Shown piece after piece: positions 22,352 to 37,000 of a DNA stretch of 64,000 nt (its first letter is position 1; the number at the start of each line of letters is the position of its first letter). Position numbers and translations under genes: made by a program. The notes beneath the pieces were generated by a model, which worked only from the letters and a program-made list of their open reading frames with translations, did not search any database and was not told where the DNA came from. The DNA comes from Eledone cirrhosa (Eukaryota; Mollusca; Cephalopoda; Octopoda; Eledonidae), in contig OZ024740.1 of NCBI GenBank assembly GCA_964016885.1, positions 8,700,450-8,764,449 on the forward strand. Direction: 5' to 3'.

Positions 22352-22631
22352 AGCATATAAACAATATGCCCCCCCCCCCCACCGCAAGGTGGTCGTGGAG
22401 GTGCCACGGCAAAAAAGCACCCAGCCCACACTGTAAAGTGGACGTGTAGGCGCCACGAAAAAGCACCCAGCACTCACTGTAAATGAGGTTGGTGTTAGGA
22501 AGGGCATCCAGCTGTAGAAATCAAGCCAGATCAGTTCCTGTATGAGCAAGGCATGGTCAGCCGACCAGACACTGCCCACAACAGGACAACCCGTCTAACC
22601 CATGCTAGCGTGGAAGAACGGACGTAAAACG
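22352..22631 (+). other. 3' UTR of RTE element 2
   Basis: Non-coding. It starts with a run of 12 C (22369-22380), followed by two short near-repeats of GCCACG..AAAAAGCACCCAG, then the SINE-like module. It is shorter and less C-rich than that of element 1. Confidence 0.8.
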
Positions 22632-22654
22632 GTGATGATGATGATGATGATGAT
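22484..22654 (+). repeat. LINE 3' tail module resembling cephalopod SINE tails
   Basis: It contains GGTTGGTGTTAGGAAGGGCA, CAGCTGTAGAAA, CAGATCAG, CTAACCCATGCTAGCGTGG and CGGACGTAAAACGG, then (GAT)n. It is closer to the SINE form I recognise than the tail of element 1. Confidence 0.75.
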
Positions 22655-25600
22655 ATCAGTTTCTATTGGTATATCAGTTTCTATTGGTATATCAGTTTCG
22701 ATTGATATATCAGTTTCGATTAGTATGTCAGTTTCTATTGGTATGTCAGTTTCAATTAGTTTCTTAGTTTCTATTGGTATGTCAGTTTTCGATTGTTATG
22801 TCAGTTTCTATTGGTATATCAGTTTCTATTGGTATGTCTGTTTCTATTGGTATGTCTGTTTCTATTTGTATATCAGTTTCGATTGGTATATCAATTCTGA
22901 TTGGTATGTCAATTTCAATTGGTATGTCAGTTTGGATTGGTATATCAGTTTCGATCGGTATGTCAGTGTCGATTGGTATGTCAATTTCGATTGGTATATC
23001 AGTTTCGAATGGTATGTCAATCTCGATTGGTATGTCAGTTTCGAATGGTATGTCAGTTTCTATCGTTATATCTGTTTCGATTGGTATATCAGTTTTGATT
23101 GGTATGTCAGTTTCGATTGGTATGTCAGTTTCTATTGGTATATCAGTTTCGTTTGTTATATCAGTTTCGATTAGTATGTCAGTTTCTATTGGTATGTCAG
23201 TTTCGATTAGTTTATCAGTTTCTATTGGTATGTCAGTTTCGATTGGTATGTCAGTTTCTATTGGTATATCAGTTTCTATTGGTATATCAATTTCTATTGG
23301 TATGTCTGTTTCTATTGGTATATCAGTTTCGATTGGTAATTCAGTCTCGATTGGTATGTCAGTTTCGATTAGTTTATCAGTTTCTATTGGTATGTCAGTT
23401 TCGATTGGTATGTCAGTTTCTATTGGTATATCAGTTTCTATTGGTATATCAATTTCTATTGGTATGTCTGTTTCTATTGGTATATCAGTTTCGATTGGTA
23501 ATTCAGTCTCGATTGGTATGTCAGTTTCGCTTGGTATGTCAGTTTCGATTGGTATATCAGTTTCGATTGGTATATCAGTTTCGATTGGTATGTCAGTTTC
23601 GATTGGCATGTTAGACTCGATTGTTATGTCAGTTTCGATTGATATGTCAGTTTCGATTGGTATGTCAGTTTCGATTGGTATGTCAGTTTCGATTGGTATA
23701 TCAGTTTCGAATGGTATGTCAATTTCGATTGGTATGTCAGTTTGGATTGGTATATCAGTTTCGCCGGTATGTCAGTTTCGATTGCTATGTCAGTTTCGAT
23801 TGTCATATCAGTTTTGAATGGTATGTCAATCTCGATTGGTATGTCAATTTCGATTGGTGTATCAGTTTCGATTAGTATGTCAGTTTCTATTGGTATATCA
23901 GTTTCGATTGGTATATCAGTTTAGATTAATATGTCAGTTTCTATTGGTATATCAGTTTCGAATGCAATGTCAATCTCGATTGGTATGTCAATTTCGATTG
24001 GTATGTCAGTTTCGATTGGTATGTCAGTTTATATTGGTATGTCAGTTTCGATTAGTATATCAGTTTCTATTGTTATGTCAGTTTCGATTGGTATGTCAAT
24101 CGCGATTGGTATGTCAGTTTCGATTGGTATATCAGTTTCGATTGGTATATCAGTTTCAATTGGTATGTCAATTTCGATTGGTATATCAGATTCTACTGGT
24201 ATATCACATTCTATTGCTATATCTGTTTCTATTGGTATGTCAGTTTCAATTGTTATGTCAGTTTCTATTGGTATATCAGTTTCGATTGGTATGCCAGTTT
24301 CTATTGGTATGTCAGTTTCTATTAGTATATCAGTTTCTATTGGTATGTCAGTCTCTATTGGTATATCTGTTTCGATTGGTATGTCAGTTTTGACTGGTAT
24401 ATCAGTTTCGATTGGTATATCAGTTTCCATTGGTATATCACTTTCGATTTTTATGTCAGTTTCTATTGGTATGTCAGTCTCTATTAGTATATCAGTTTCG
24501 AATGGTATTTCAATCTCGATTGGTATGTTAGTTTCTATTGGTATGTCAGTTTCGATTAGTATATCAGTTTCGATTGGTATATCAGTTTCTATTGGTATGT
24601 CAGTCTCTGTTGGCATATCAGTTTCGATTGGTATGTCAGTTTCGATTGGTATGTCAGTTTCTATTGGTATGTCAGTTTCGATTACTATATCAGTTTCTAT
24701 TGGTATGTCAGTCTCTATTGGTATATCAGTTTCGATTGGTATGTCAGTTTCGATTGCTATGTCAGTTTCGATTGGTATGTCAGTTTCGATTGGCATATCA
24801 GTTTCGAATGGTATTTCAATATCGATTGGTATGTCAGTTTCGATTGGTATATCAGTTTCTATTGGTATGTCAGTTTCTATTTGTATGTTAGTCCTCGATT
24901 TGTATGTCAGTTTCGATTGGTATATCAGTTTCTATTGGTATGTGAGTGTCTACTGGTATATCAGTTTCGATTGGTATGTCAGTTTCGATTGGTATGTCAG
25001 TTTCGATTGGTATGTCAGTCTCTATTGGTATATAAGTTTCGATTGATATGTCAGTTTCGATTTTTATATCAGTTTTGATTGGTATCTCAGTTTCGATTGG
25101 TATATCAGTTTCTATTGGTATATCAGTTTTGATTGGTATGTCAGTTTCGATTGCTATGTCAGTTTCGATTGGTATGTCAGTTTAGCTAGGTATATCAGTT
25201 TCGAATGGTATTTCAATCTCGACTGGTATGTCAATTTCGATTGGTATATCTGTTTCCATTAGTATGTCAGTTCTATTGGAATATCAGTTTCTATTGATAT
25301 ATCAGTTTCGATTGGTATATCATTTTCTATTGGTATATCAGTTTCTATTGGTATGTCCGTTTCGATTGGTATGTCAGTTTCCAATGGTATATCAGTTTCA
25401 ATTGGTATGTCAGTTTCGATTGGTATATCAGTTACGATTGGCATATCAGTTTCGATTGGTATATCAGTTTCTATTGGTATGTCAGTGTCTACTGGTATAT
25501 CAGTTTCTATTAGTATGTCCCTTTCGATTGGTATGTCAGTTTCTATAGGTATATCAGTTTCGATTGTATGTTAGGTTCTATTGGTATGTCGGTTTCGATT

Positions 25601-27649
25601 AGTATATCAGTTTCTATTTGTATGTCAGTTTCGATTGGTATGTTAGTCCTCGATTTGTATGTCAGTTTCTATTGGTATATCAGTTTCGATTGGTATGTCA
25701 GTTTCAATTAGCATATCAGTTTCTATTGGTATGTCAGTTTCTATTGGTATATCAGTTTCGATTGGTATGTCAGTTTCTATTGGTATGTCAGTTTCGATTA
25801 TTATATCAGTTTCTATTGGTATGTCAGTGTCTACTGGTATATCAGTTTCGATTGGTATGTCAGTTTCGATTGGTATGTCAGTTTTGAATGGTATTTCAAT
25901 CTCGATTGGTATGTTAGTTTCGATTGGTATATCAGTTTCGGTTGGTATATCAGTTTCGATTGGTATGTTAGTTTCAATTAGTATATCAGTTTCTATTAGT
26001 ATGTCAGTTTCTATTGGTAAATTAGTTGCGATTAGCATATCAGTTTCGATTGGTATGTCAGTTTCGAGTGGTATGTCAGTTTCGATTGGTATGTCAGTTT
26101 CGATTGGTATATCATTTTCGATTGGCATATCAGTTTCGAATATTATGTCAGTTTCGATTGGTATGTCAGTTTCTATTGGTATATCAGTTTCGATTGGTAT
26201 GTTAGTTTCGATTGGTATGTCAGTTTTTATTGGTATGTCAGTTTCAATTAGTATATCAGTTTCGATTGGTATATCAGTTTCTTTTGGTATGTTAGTCCTC
26301 GATTTGTATGTCAGTTTCTATTGGTAGATCAGTTTCGATTGGTATGTCAGTTTCAATTAGTATATAAGTTTCTATTGGTATGTCAGTTTCTATCAGTATA
26401 TCAGTTTCGATTGGTATATCACTTTCGATTTGTATATCAGTTTTTATTGCTACATGAATTTATATTGGTATAAAAGTTTCCATTGGTATGTCAGTTTCTA
26501 TTGCTATATCAGTTGCGATTGGTATTTCAGTGTCTATTGTTATATCAGTTTCGATTGGTATATCAGTTTCGATTAGTATATCAGTTCCTATAGGTATGTC
26601 AGTTTCTATTGGTATATCAATTTCGATTGGTATGTCAGTTTCGATTAGAATATCAGTTTCTATTGGTATGTCAGTTTCTATTGGTATATCAGTTGCGATT
26701 GGTATATCAGTTTCGTTTGGTATGTCAATTTCGATTTGTATATCAGTTTAGATTGGTATGTCAGTTTCTATTGGTATGTCAGATTCTATTAGTATATTAG
26801 TTTCTATTGGTATGTCAGTCTCTATTGGCATATCCGTTTCGATTGGTATGTCAGTTTCGATTGGTATGTCAGTTTTGATTGGTATATCAGTTTCTATTGG
26901 TATATCAGTTTCTATTGGTATGTCAGTTTTGATTAGTATATCAGTTTCTATTGGTTTGTGAGTCTCCATTGCTATATCAGTTGCGATTGGTATTTCAGTG
27001 TCTATTGTTATATCAGTTTCGATTGGTATATCAGTTTCGATTAGTATATCAGTTCCTATAGGTATGTCAGTTTCTATTGGTATATCACTTTCTATTGCTA
27101 TATCAGTTTCTATTGGTATGTCAGTTTCTATTGGTATGTCAGTTTCTATTAGTATATCAGTTTCTATTGGTATGTCAGTTTCTCTTGCTATGTCAGTTTC
27201 GATTAGTATATCAGTTCATATAGGTATGTCAGTTACGATTGGTATATCAGTTTCTATTGGTATGTCAGTTTAGATTGGTATATCAGTTTCTATTGGTATA
27301 TCAGTTTCGATTGGTATGTCAGTCTCTATTGGTATATCAGTTTCGATTAGTATATCAGTTTCTATTGGTATGTCAGTCTCTAATTGTATATCAGTTTCGA
27401 TTGGCATGTCAGTTTCGATGAGTATATCAGTTCATATAGGTATGTCAGTTTCTATTGGTATATCAGTTTCGAATGGTATGTCAGTTTTGATTGGTATATC
27501 AGTTTCTATTGGTATGTCTGTTTCTATTGGTATGTCAGTTTCGATTAGTATATGAGTTACTATTTGTATATCAGTCTCTATTGGTATATCAGTTTCGATT
27601 GGTATGTCTGTTTCTATTTGTATGTCAGTTTCGATTGGTATGTTAGTCC

Positions 27650-30600
27650 TTGATTTGTATGTCTGTTTCTATTGGTATATCAGTTTCGATTAGTATGTCA
27701 GTTTTGATTAGTATATCAGTTCCTATAGGTATGTCAGTTTCTATTGGTATATCAGTTTCGATTGGTATGTCAGTTTATATTGGTATATCAGTTTCGATTG
27801 TTATGTCAGAATCGATTAGTATATCAGTTTCTATTGGTATGTCAGTTTCTATTGCTATATCACTTTCGATTGGTATGTCAGTTTCTATTGGTATGTCAGT
27901 TTCTATTAGTATATCAGTTTCTATTGCTTTGTGAGTCTCTATTTGTATATAAGTTTCGATTGGTATGTCAGTTCCGATTGGAATTTCAGTTTCTATTGTA
28001 TGTCAGTTTCGATTAGTATATCACTTTCTATTGCTATATCAGTTTCTATTGGTATGTCAGTTTCAATTGTTATATCAGTTTCTATTGGTATATCAGTTTC
28101 GATTGGTATGTCAGTTTCTATTGGTATGTCAGTTTCGATTGGTATATCAGTTTCTATTGGTATGTCTGTTTTCGATTGGTATATCAGTTTTGAATAGTAT
28201 ATCAGCCTCGATTGGTATGTCCGTTTCGATTTGCATATCAGTTTCGATTCGTATGTCATTTTCTATTGGTATATAAGTTTCCTATGGTATATCAGTTTCG
28301 ATTGGTATGTCAGTTTCTATTGGTATATCAGTTTCGATTGGTATGTCAGTTTCTATTGGTATGTCAAATTCTATTGGTATATCAGTTTTGATTGGTATGT
28401 CAGTTTCGATTAGTATATCAGTTTCTAATGGTATGTCAGTTTATATTAGTATATCAATTTCGATTGGTATGTCAGTTTCGATTGGTATATCAGTTTCGAT
28501 TGGTATATCAGTTTCGATTGGTATGTCAGTTTCTATTGGTATGTCAGTTTCGATTGGTATATCAGTTTCGATTATTATGTCAGTATCTATTGGTATATCG
28601 ATTTCCATTGGTAGATCAGTTTCGATTGGTATGTCAGTTTCCATTGGTATATCAGTTTCGATTGGTATGTCAGTTTCTATTGGTATATCACTTTCCATTT
28701 GTATGACATTTTCGATTGGTATATCAGTTTCGATTGGTATGTCTGTTTTCGATTGGTATATCAGTTTCGATTGGTATGTCAATTTCGATTGGTATATCAG
28801 TTTCGATTGGTATGTCAGTTTCTATTAGTATATCAGTTTCTATTGGTATGTCAGTCTCTATTGGCATATCCGTTTCGATTGGTATGTCAGTTTCGATTGG
28901 TGTGTCAGTTTTGATTGGTATGTCAGTTTCAATTTGTATGTCAATTTCTATTGGTATGTCAGTTTCGATTAGTATATCAGTTTCTATTGATTTGTGAGTC
29001 TCCATTGGTATATCAGTTTCGATTGGTATGTCAGTTTCGATAGGTATATCTGTTTCTATATGTATATCAGTTTCGATTGGTATGTCAGTCTCTATTGGTA
29101 TGTCAGTTTCGATTAGTATATCAGTTTCTATTGGTACGTCAGTCTCTATTGGTATATCAGATTCGACTCGTATATCACTTTCTATTGCTATATCAGTTTC
29201 TATTGGTATGTCAGTTTCTATTGGTATGTCAGTCTCTATTGGTATATCCGTTTCGATTGGTATGTCAGTTTCGATTGGTATATCAGTTTCTATTGGTTTA
29301 TCAGTTTTGATTGGTATGTCAGTTTCTCTTGGTATGTCAGTTTCGATTAGTATATCAGTTCATATAGGTATGTCAGTTTCGATTGGTATATCAGTTTCGA
29401 TTGGTATGTCAGTTTTAATTGGTATATCAGTTTCTATTGGTATATCAGTTTCGATTGGTATGTCAGTCTCTATTGGTATGTCAGTTTCGATTAGTATATC
29501 AGTTTCTATTGGTATGTCAGTCTCTAATTGTATATCAGTTTCGATTGGTATATCAGTTTCGATGAGTATATCAGTTCATATAGGTATGTCAATTTCTATT
29601 GGTATATCAGTTTCGAATGGTATGTCAGTTTTGATTGGTATATCAGTTTCTATTGGTATGTCAGTTTCGATTAGTATATCAGTTTCTATTGGTATGTCAG
29701 TCTCCATTGGTATATCAGTTTCGACTGGTATGTCAGTTTCGATTAGTATATCAGTTTCTATTTATATATAAGTTTCGATTGGTATGTCAGTTTCTATTGG
29801 TATGTCAGTTTCGATTAGTATATGAGTTACTATTTGTATATCAGTCTCTATTGGTATATCAGTTTCGATTGGTATGTCTGTTTCTATTTGTATGTCAGTT
29901 TCGATTGGTATGTTAGTCCTTGATTTGTATGTCTGTTTCTATTGGTATATCAGTTTCGATTGGTATGTCAGTTTCAATTAGTATATCATTTTCTATTGGT
30001 ATGTCAGTTTCTATTGGTATATCAGTTTCGATTAGTATGTCAGTTTTGATTAGTATATCAGTTCCTATAGGTATGTCAGTTTCTATTGGTATATCAGTTT
30101 CGATTGGTATGTCAGTTTCTATTGGTATATCAGTTTCGATTGTTATGTCAGTATCGATTAGTATATCAGTTTCTATTGGTATGTCAGTTTCTATTGGTAT
30201 ATCAGATTCGATTGGTATGTCAGTTTCTATTGGTATGTCAGTTTCTATTAGTATATCAGTTTCTATTGCTTTGTGAGTCACTATTGGTATATAAGTTTCG
30301 ATTGGTATGTCAGTTTCGATTGGAATTTCAGTTTCTATTGTATGTCAGTTTCGATTAGTATATCACTTTCTATTGCTATATCAGTTTCTATTGGTATGTC
30401 AGTTTCAATTGTTATATCAGTTTCTATTCGTATATCAGTTTCGATTGGTATGTCAGTTTCTATTGGTATGTCAGTTTCGATTGGTATATCAGTTTCGATT
30501 GGTATGTCTGTTTTCGATTGGTATATCAGTTTCGAATAGTATATCAGCCTCGATTGGTATGTCCGTTTCGATTTGCATATCAGTTTCGATTCGTATGTCA

Positions 30601-33600
30601 GTTTCTATTGGTATATAAGTTTCCTATGGTATATCAGTTTCGATTGGTATGTCAGTTTCTATTGGTATATCAGTTTCGATTGGTATGTCAGTTTCTATTG
30701 GTATGTCAAATTCTATTGGTATATCAGTTTTGATTGGTATGTCAGTTTCGATTAGTATATCAGTTTCTATTGGTATGTCAGTTTATATTAGTATATCAAT
30801 TTCGATTGGTATGTCAGTTTCGATTGGTATATCAGTTTCGATTGGTATATCAGTTTCGATTGGTATGTCAGTTTCTATTGGTATGTCAGTTTCGATTGGT
30901 ATATCAGTTTCGATTATTATGTCAGTATCTATTGGTATATCGGTTTCCATTGGTAGATCAGTTTCGATTGGTATGTCAGTTACTATTGGTATATCAGTTT
31001 CGATTGGTATGTCAGTTTCTATTGGTATATCAGTTTCCATTTGGATGACATTTTCGATTGGTATATCAGTTTCGATTGGTATGTCAGTTTCGATTGATAT
31101 AGCAGTTTGGATTAATATGTCAGTTTCTATTGGTATGTCAGTTTCGATTGGTATATCACTTTCGATTGGTATGTCAGTTTCTATTGGTATATCCGTTTCG
31201 ATTGGTATATCCGTTTCGATTGGTATGTCAGTTTCGATTAGAATATCAGTTTCTATTGGTATATCAGTTTCGATTGGTATATCAGTTTCGATTCGTATGT
31301 CAATTTCGACTGGTATATCAGTTTCGATTGGTATGTCAGTTTCTATTGGTATGTCAGTTTCTATTAGCATATCAGTTTCTATTGGTATGTCAGTCTCTAT
31401 TGGCATATCCGTTTCGATTGGTATGTCAGTTTCGATTGGTGTGTCAGTTTTGATTGGTATATCAGTTTCTATTAGTATATCAGTTTCGATTGGTATGTCA
31501 GTTTCGATTAGTATATCAGTTTCTATTGGTTTGTGAGTCTCCATTGGTATATCAGTTTCGATTGGTATGTCAGTTTCGATTGGTATATCTGTTTCTATTT
31601 GTATATCAGTTTCGATTGGTATGTCAGTCTCTATTGGTATGTCAGTTTCGATTAGTATATCAGTTTCTATTGGTATGTCAGTCTCTATCGGTATATCAGA
31701 TTCGACTCGTATATCACTTTCTATTGCTATATCAGTTTCTATTGGTATGTCAGTTTCTATTGGTATGTCAGTTTTGATTGGTATGTCAGTTTCTCTTGGT
31801 ATGTCAGTTTCGATTAGTATATCAGTTCATATATGTATGTCAGTTTCGATTGGTATATTAGTTTCGATTGGTATGTCAGTTTAGATTGGTATATCAGTTT
31901 CTATTGGTATATCAGTTTCGATTGGTATGTCAGTCTCTATTGGTATGTCAGTTTCGATTAGTATATCAGTTTCTATTGGTATGTCAGTCTCTAATTGTAT
32001 ATCAGTTTCGATTGGTATATCAGTTTCGATGAGTATATCAGTTCATATAGGTATGTCAATTTCTATTGGTATATCAGTTTCGAATGGTATGTCAGTTTTG
32101 ATTGGTATATCAGTTTCTATTGGTATGTCAGTTTCGATTAGTATATCAGTTTCTATTGGTATGTCAGTCTCCATTGGTATATCAGTTTCGACTGGTATGT
32201 CAGTTTCGATTAGTATATCAGTTTCTATTTATATATAAGTTTCGATTGGTATGTCAGTTTCTATTGGTATGTCAGTTTCGATTAGTATATGAGTTACTAT
32301 TTGTATATCAGTCTCTATTGGTATATTAGTTTCGATTGGTATGTATGTTTCTATTTGTATGTCAGTTTCGATTGGTATGTTAGTCCTTGATTTGTATGTC
32401 TGTTTCTATTGGTATATCAGTTTCGATTGGTATGTCAGTTTCAATTAGTATATCATTTTCTATTGGTATGTCAGTTTCTATTGGTATATCAGTTTCGATT
32501 AGTATGTCAGTTTTGATTAGTATATCAGTTCCTATAGGTATGTCAGTTTCTATTGGTATATCAGTTTCGATTGGTATGTCAGTTTCTATTGGTATATCAG
32601 TTTCGATTGTTATGTCAGTATCGATTAGTATATCAGTTTCTATTGGTATGTCAGTTTCTATTGGTATATCAGATTCGATTGGTATGTCAGTTTCTATTGG
32701 TATGTCAGTTTCGATTGGTATATCAGTTTCGATTGGTATGTCTGTTTTCGATTGGTATATCAGTTTCGAATAGTATATCAGTTTCTATTGGTATGTCAGT
32801 TTCTATTGGTATATCAGTTTCTATTGGTATGTCAGTCTCTAATTGTATATCAGTTTCGATTGGTATGTCAGTTTCGATGAGTATATCAGTTCATATAGGT
32901 ATGTCAGTTTCTATTGGTATATCAGTTTCGATTGGTATGTCAGTTTTGATTGGTATATCAGTTTCTATTGGTATGTCAGTTTCGATTAGTATATCAGTTT
33001 CTATTTGTATGTCAGTCTCCATTGGTATATCAGTTTCGACTGGTATATCAGTTTCGATTAGTATATCAGTTTCTATTTATATATAAGTTTCGATTGGTAT
33101 GTCAGTTTCTATTGGTATGTCAGTTTCGATTGGTATGTCAGTTTCAATTAGTATATCAGTTTCTATTCGTATGTCAGTTTCTATTGGTATATCAGTTTCG
33201 ATTAGTACGTCAGTTTTGATTAGTATATCAGTTCCTATAGGTATGTCAGTTTCTATTGGTATATCAGTTTCGATTGGTATGTCAGTTTCTATTGGTATAT
33301 CAGTTTCGATTGTTATGTCAGTATCGATTAGTATATCAGTTTCTATTGGTATGTCAGTTTCTATTGGTATATCAGTTTCGATTGGTATGTCAGTTTCTAT
33401 TGGTATGTCAGTATCTATTAGTATATCAGTTTCTATTGCTTTGTGAGTCTCTATTGGTATATCAGTTTCTATTGGTATGTCAGTTTCAATTGTTATATCA
33501 GTTTCTATTGGTATATCAGTTTCGATTGGTATGTCAGTTTCTATTGGTATGTCAGTTTCGATTGGTATATCAGTTTCGATTGGTATGTCTGTTTTCGATT

Positions 33601-34000
33601 GGTATATCAGTTTCGAATAGTATATCAGCCTCGATTGGTATGTCCGTTTCGATTTGCATATCAGTTTCGATTCGTATGTCAGTTTCTATTGGTATATAAG
33701 TTTCCTATGGTATATCAGTTTCGATTGGTATGTCAGTTTCTATTGGTATATCAGTTTCGATTGGTATGTCAGTTTCTATTGGTATGTCAAATTCTATTGG
33801 TATATCAGTTTTGATTGGTATGTCAGTTTCGATTAGTATATCAATTTCTATTGGTATGTCAATTTATATTAGTATATCAATTTCGATTGGTATGTCAGTT
33901 TCTATTGGTATGTCAGTTTCCATTTGTATGACATTTTCGATTGGTATATCAGTTTCGATTGGTATGTCAGTTTCGATTGATATAGCAGTTTGGATTAATA
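27650..34000 (+). repeat. 2.3-3.1-kb higher-order repeat, three copies
   Basis: A marker set (TTAGTCCTTGATTTGTATGTC, then CAGTTCCTATAGGTATG, GTTTTCGATTGGTATATC, TTTGCATATCAG and ATATAAGTTTCCTATGG) recurs. The start marker is at 27650, 29920 and 32387, and the CCTATGG marker follows 28231, 30573 and 33654. Offsets are 2,342 and 3,081 bp at the second marker. The third copy is rearranged, with an extra partial block near 32.8-33.1 kb. Confidence 0.8.
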
Positions 34001-37000
34001 TGTCATTTTCTATTGGTATGTCAGTTTCGATTGGTATGTCAGTTTCTATTGGTATGTCAGTTTCAATTGGTATATCAGTTTCGATTGCTACGTCAGTTTT
34101 ATTGGTATGTCAATTTTGATTGGTATATTAGTTTCGGTTGGTATGTCAGTTTCGATTGGTATGTCAGTTTCTATTCGTATAACAGTTTCGATTGGTATGT
34201 CAGTTTCTATTGGTATATCAGTTTCAATTAGTATATCAGTTACTATTGTTATGTCAGTTTCGATTGGTATGTCAGTTTCTATTGGTATATCAGTTTCGAT
34301 TGGTATGTCAGTTTCGATTAGTATATGAGTTTCCATTGGTATATCAGTTTCGATTGGTATATCAGTTTCGATTGGTATATCAGTTTCGATTGGTATATCA
34401 GTTTCTATTGCTATATGAGTTTTTATTGGTATAGAAGTTTTGATTGGTATGTCAGTTTCTATTGTTATGTCAGTGTCTATTGGTATATCAGTTTCCATTG
34501 GTATATCAGTTTCGATTACTATATCAGGTCCTATATGTATGTCAGTTTCTATTGGTATATCAGTTTCGATTCGTATGTCAGTTTCTATCGGTATATCAAA
34601 TTCGATTTGTATGTCAGTTTCGATTAGAATATCAGTTTCTATTGGTATGTCAGTTTCTATTGGTACATCAGTTTCGATTGGTATATCAGATTCGACTGGT
34701 ATATCAGGTCCTATAGGTATGTCAGTTTCTATTGGTATATCAGTTTCTATTGGTATGTCAGTTTCTATTAGTATATCAGTTTCTATTGGTATGTCAGTCT
34801 CTATTGGTATACCCGTTTCGATTGCTATGTCAGTTTCGATTGGAATGTCAGTTTCGATTGGTATATCAGTTTCTATTGGTTTATCACATTTCGATTGGTA
34901 TGTCAGTTTCGATTGGTATGTCAGTTTCTATTGGTATGTCAGTTTCGATTAGTATATCAGTTTCTATTGGTTTGTCAGTCTCCATTGGTATATCAGTTTC
35001 GATTGGTATGTCAGTTTCGATTAGTATGTCAGTTCATATAGGTATGTCAGTTTCGATTGGTATATAAGTTTCGATTGGTATGTCAGTTTCTATTAGTATG
35101 TCAGTCTCGATTGGTATGTCATTTTCGATTGGTATATCAGTTTCGAATGGTATTTCAATCTCGATTGGTATGTCAGTTTCTCTTGGTATATCAGTTTTGA
35201 TTGGTATGTCAGTTTCGATTGGTATATCAGTTTCGATTGGTATATCAGATTCGACTGGTATATCACTTTCTATTGCTATATCAGTTTCTATTGGTATGTC
35301 AGTTTCGATTGGTATGTCAGTTTCTATTGGTATGCCAGTTTCTATTAGTATATCAGTTTATATTGCTTTGTGAGTCTCTATTGGTATATCAGTTTCGATT
35401 GTTATGTCAGTTTCTATTTGTATGTCAGTTTCGATTGGTATGTTAGTCCTCGATTTGTATGTCTGTTTCTATTGGTATATCAGTTTTGATTGGTATGTCA
35501 GTTTCAATTAGTATATCAGTTTCTATTGGTATGTCAGTTTCTATTAGTATATCAGTTTCGATTGGTATGTCAGTTTTGATTAGTATATCAGTTCCTATAG
35601 GTATGTCAGTTTCTATTGGTATATTAGTTTCGATTGGTATGTCAGTTTCTATTGGTATATCAGTTTCGATTGGTATGTCAGTTTCGATTAGTATATCAGT
35701 TTCTATTGGTATGTCAGTCTCTATTGGTATAACAGTTTCAATTGGTATATCAGATTCGACTGGTATATCAATTTCTATTGCTATATCAGTTTCGATTGGT
35801 ATATCAGTTTCGATTGGTATGTCAATTTCGATTGGTATGTCAGTTTCGATTGGTATATCTATTTCTTTTGGTATGTTAGTCCTCGATTTGTATGTCAGTT
35901 TCTATTGGTAGATCAGTTTCGATTGGTACGTCAGTTTCAATTAGTATATAAGTTTCTATTGGTATGTCAGTTTCTATTAGTATATCAGTTTCGATTGGCA
36001 TATCACTCTCGATTGGTATGTCAGTTTCGATTGGTATGTCAGTTTCGATTGGTATATCAGTTTCGATTGGCATATCAGTTTCTATTGCAATATGAATTTA
36101 TATTGGTATAAAAGTTTCCATTGCTATGTCAGTTTCTATTGCTATATCAGTTGCGATTGGTATGTCAGTGTCTATTGGTATATCAGTTTTGATTGGTATA
36201 TCAGTTTCGATTAGTATATCAGTTCCTATAGGTATGTCAGTTTCTATTGGTATATCAGTTTCGATTGGTATGTCAGTTTCTATTGGTATATCAGTTTCGA
36301 TTGGTATGTCAGTTTCGACTAGAATATCAGCTTCTATTGGTATGTCAGTTTCTATTGGTATATCAGTTTCGATTGGTATATTAGTTTCGATTGGTATGTC
36401 AATTTCGATTGGTATGTCAATTTCGATTGGTATAACAGATTCGACTGGTATATCACTTTCTATTGCTCTATCAGTTTCTATTGGTATGTCAGTTTCAATT
36501 GGTATATCAGTTTCTATTGGTATATCAGTTTCGATTGGTATGTCAGTTTCTATTGGTATGTCAATGTCTATTGGTATATCAGTTTCTATTGGTATATCAG
36601 TTTCGATTGGTATGTCAGTTTCGATTGGTATGTCAGTTTCTATTAGTATATCAGTTTCTATTGGTATGTCAGTCTCTATTGGTATATCCGTTTCGATTGG
36701 TATGTCAGTTTCGATTGGTATGTCAGTTTTGATTGGTATATCAGTTTCTATTGGTATATCAGTTTCGATTGGTATGTCAGTTTCGACTAGAATATTAGTT
36801 TCTATTGGTATGTCAGTTTCGATTAGTATATCAGTTTCTATTGGTTTGTCAGTCTCCATTGGTATATCAGTTTCGATTGGTATATCAGTTTCGATTGGTA
36901 TGTCAGTTTCTATTTGTATATCAGTTTCGATTAGTATATCAGTTTCTATTGGTATGTGAGTCTCTATTGGTATGTCAGTTTCGATTAGTATATCAGTTTC

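Larger units (their letters stand above)
20296..22654 (+). mobile_element. RTE-clade LINE, 5'-truncated (element 2)
   Basis: It begins GAATAAGGTAGATGAAGC, equivalent to about 8205 in element 1, so the endonuclease is lost. This is the usual result of incomplete reverse transcription. It keeps RT, PHD-like finger, C-terminal domain, 3' UTR and a (GAT)n tail. Counting array phase on both sides, the left flank ends GGTATAT and the right starts ATCAGTTTC, which fits a target duplication of 20 bp (or 2 bp). It is diverged from elements 1 and 3-5, so it belongs to a different sublineage. Confidence 0.93.
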
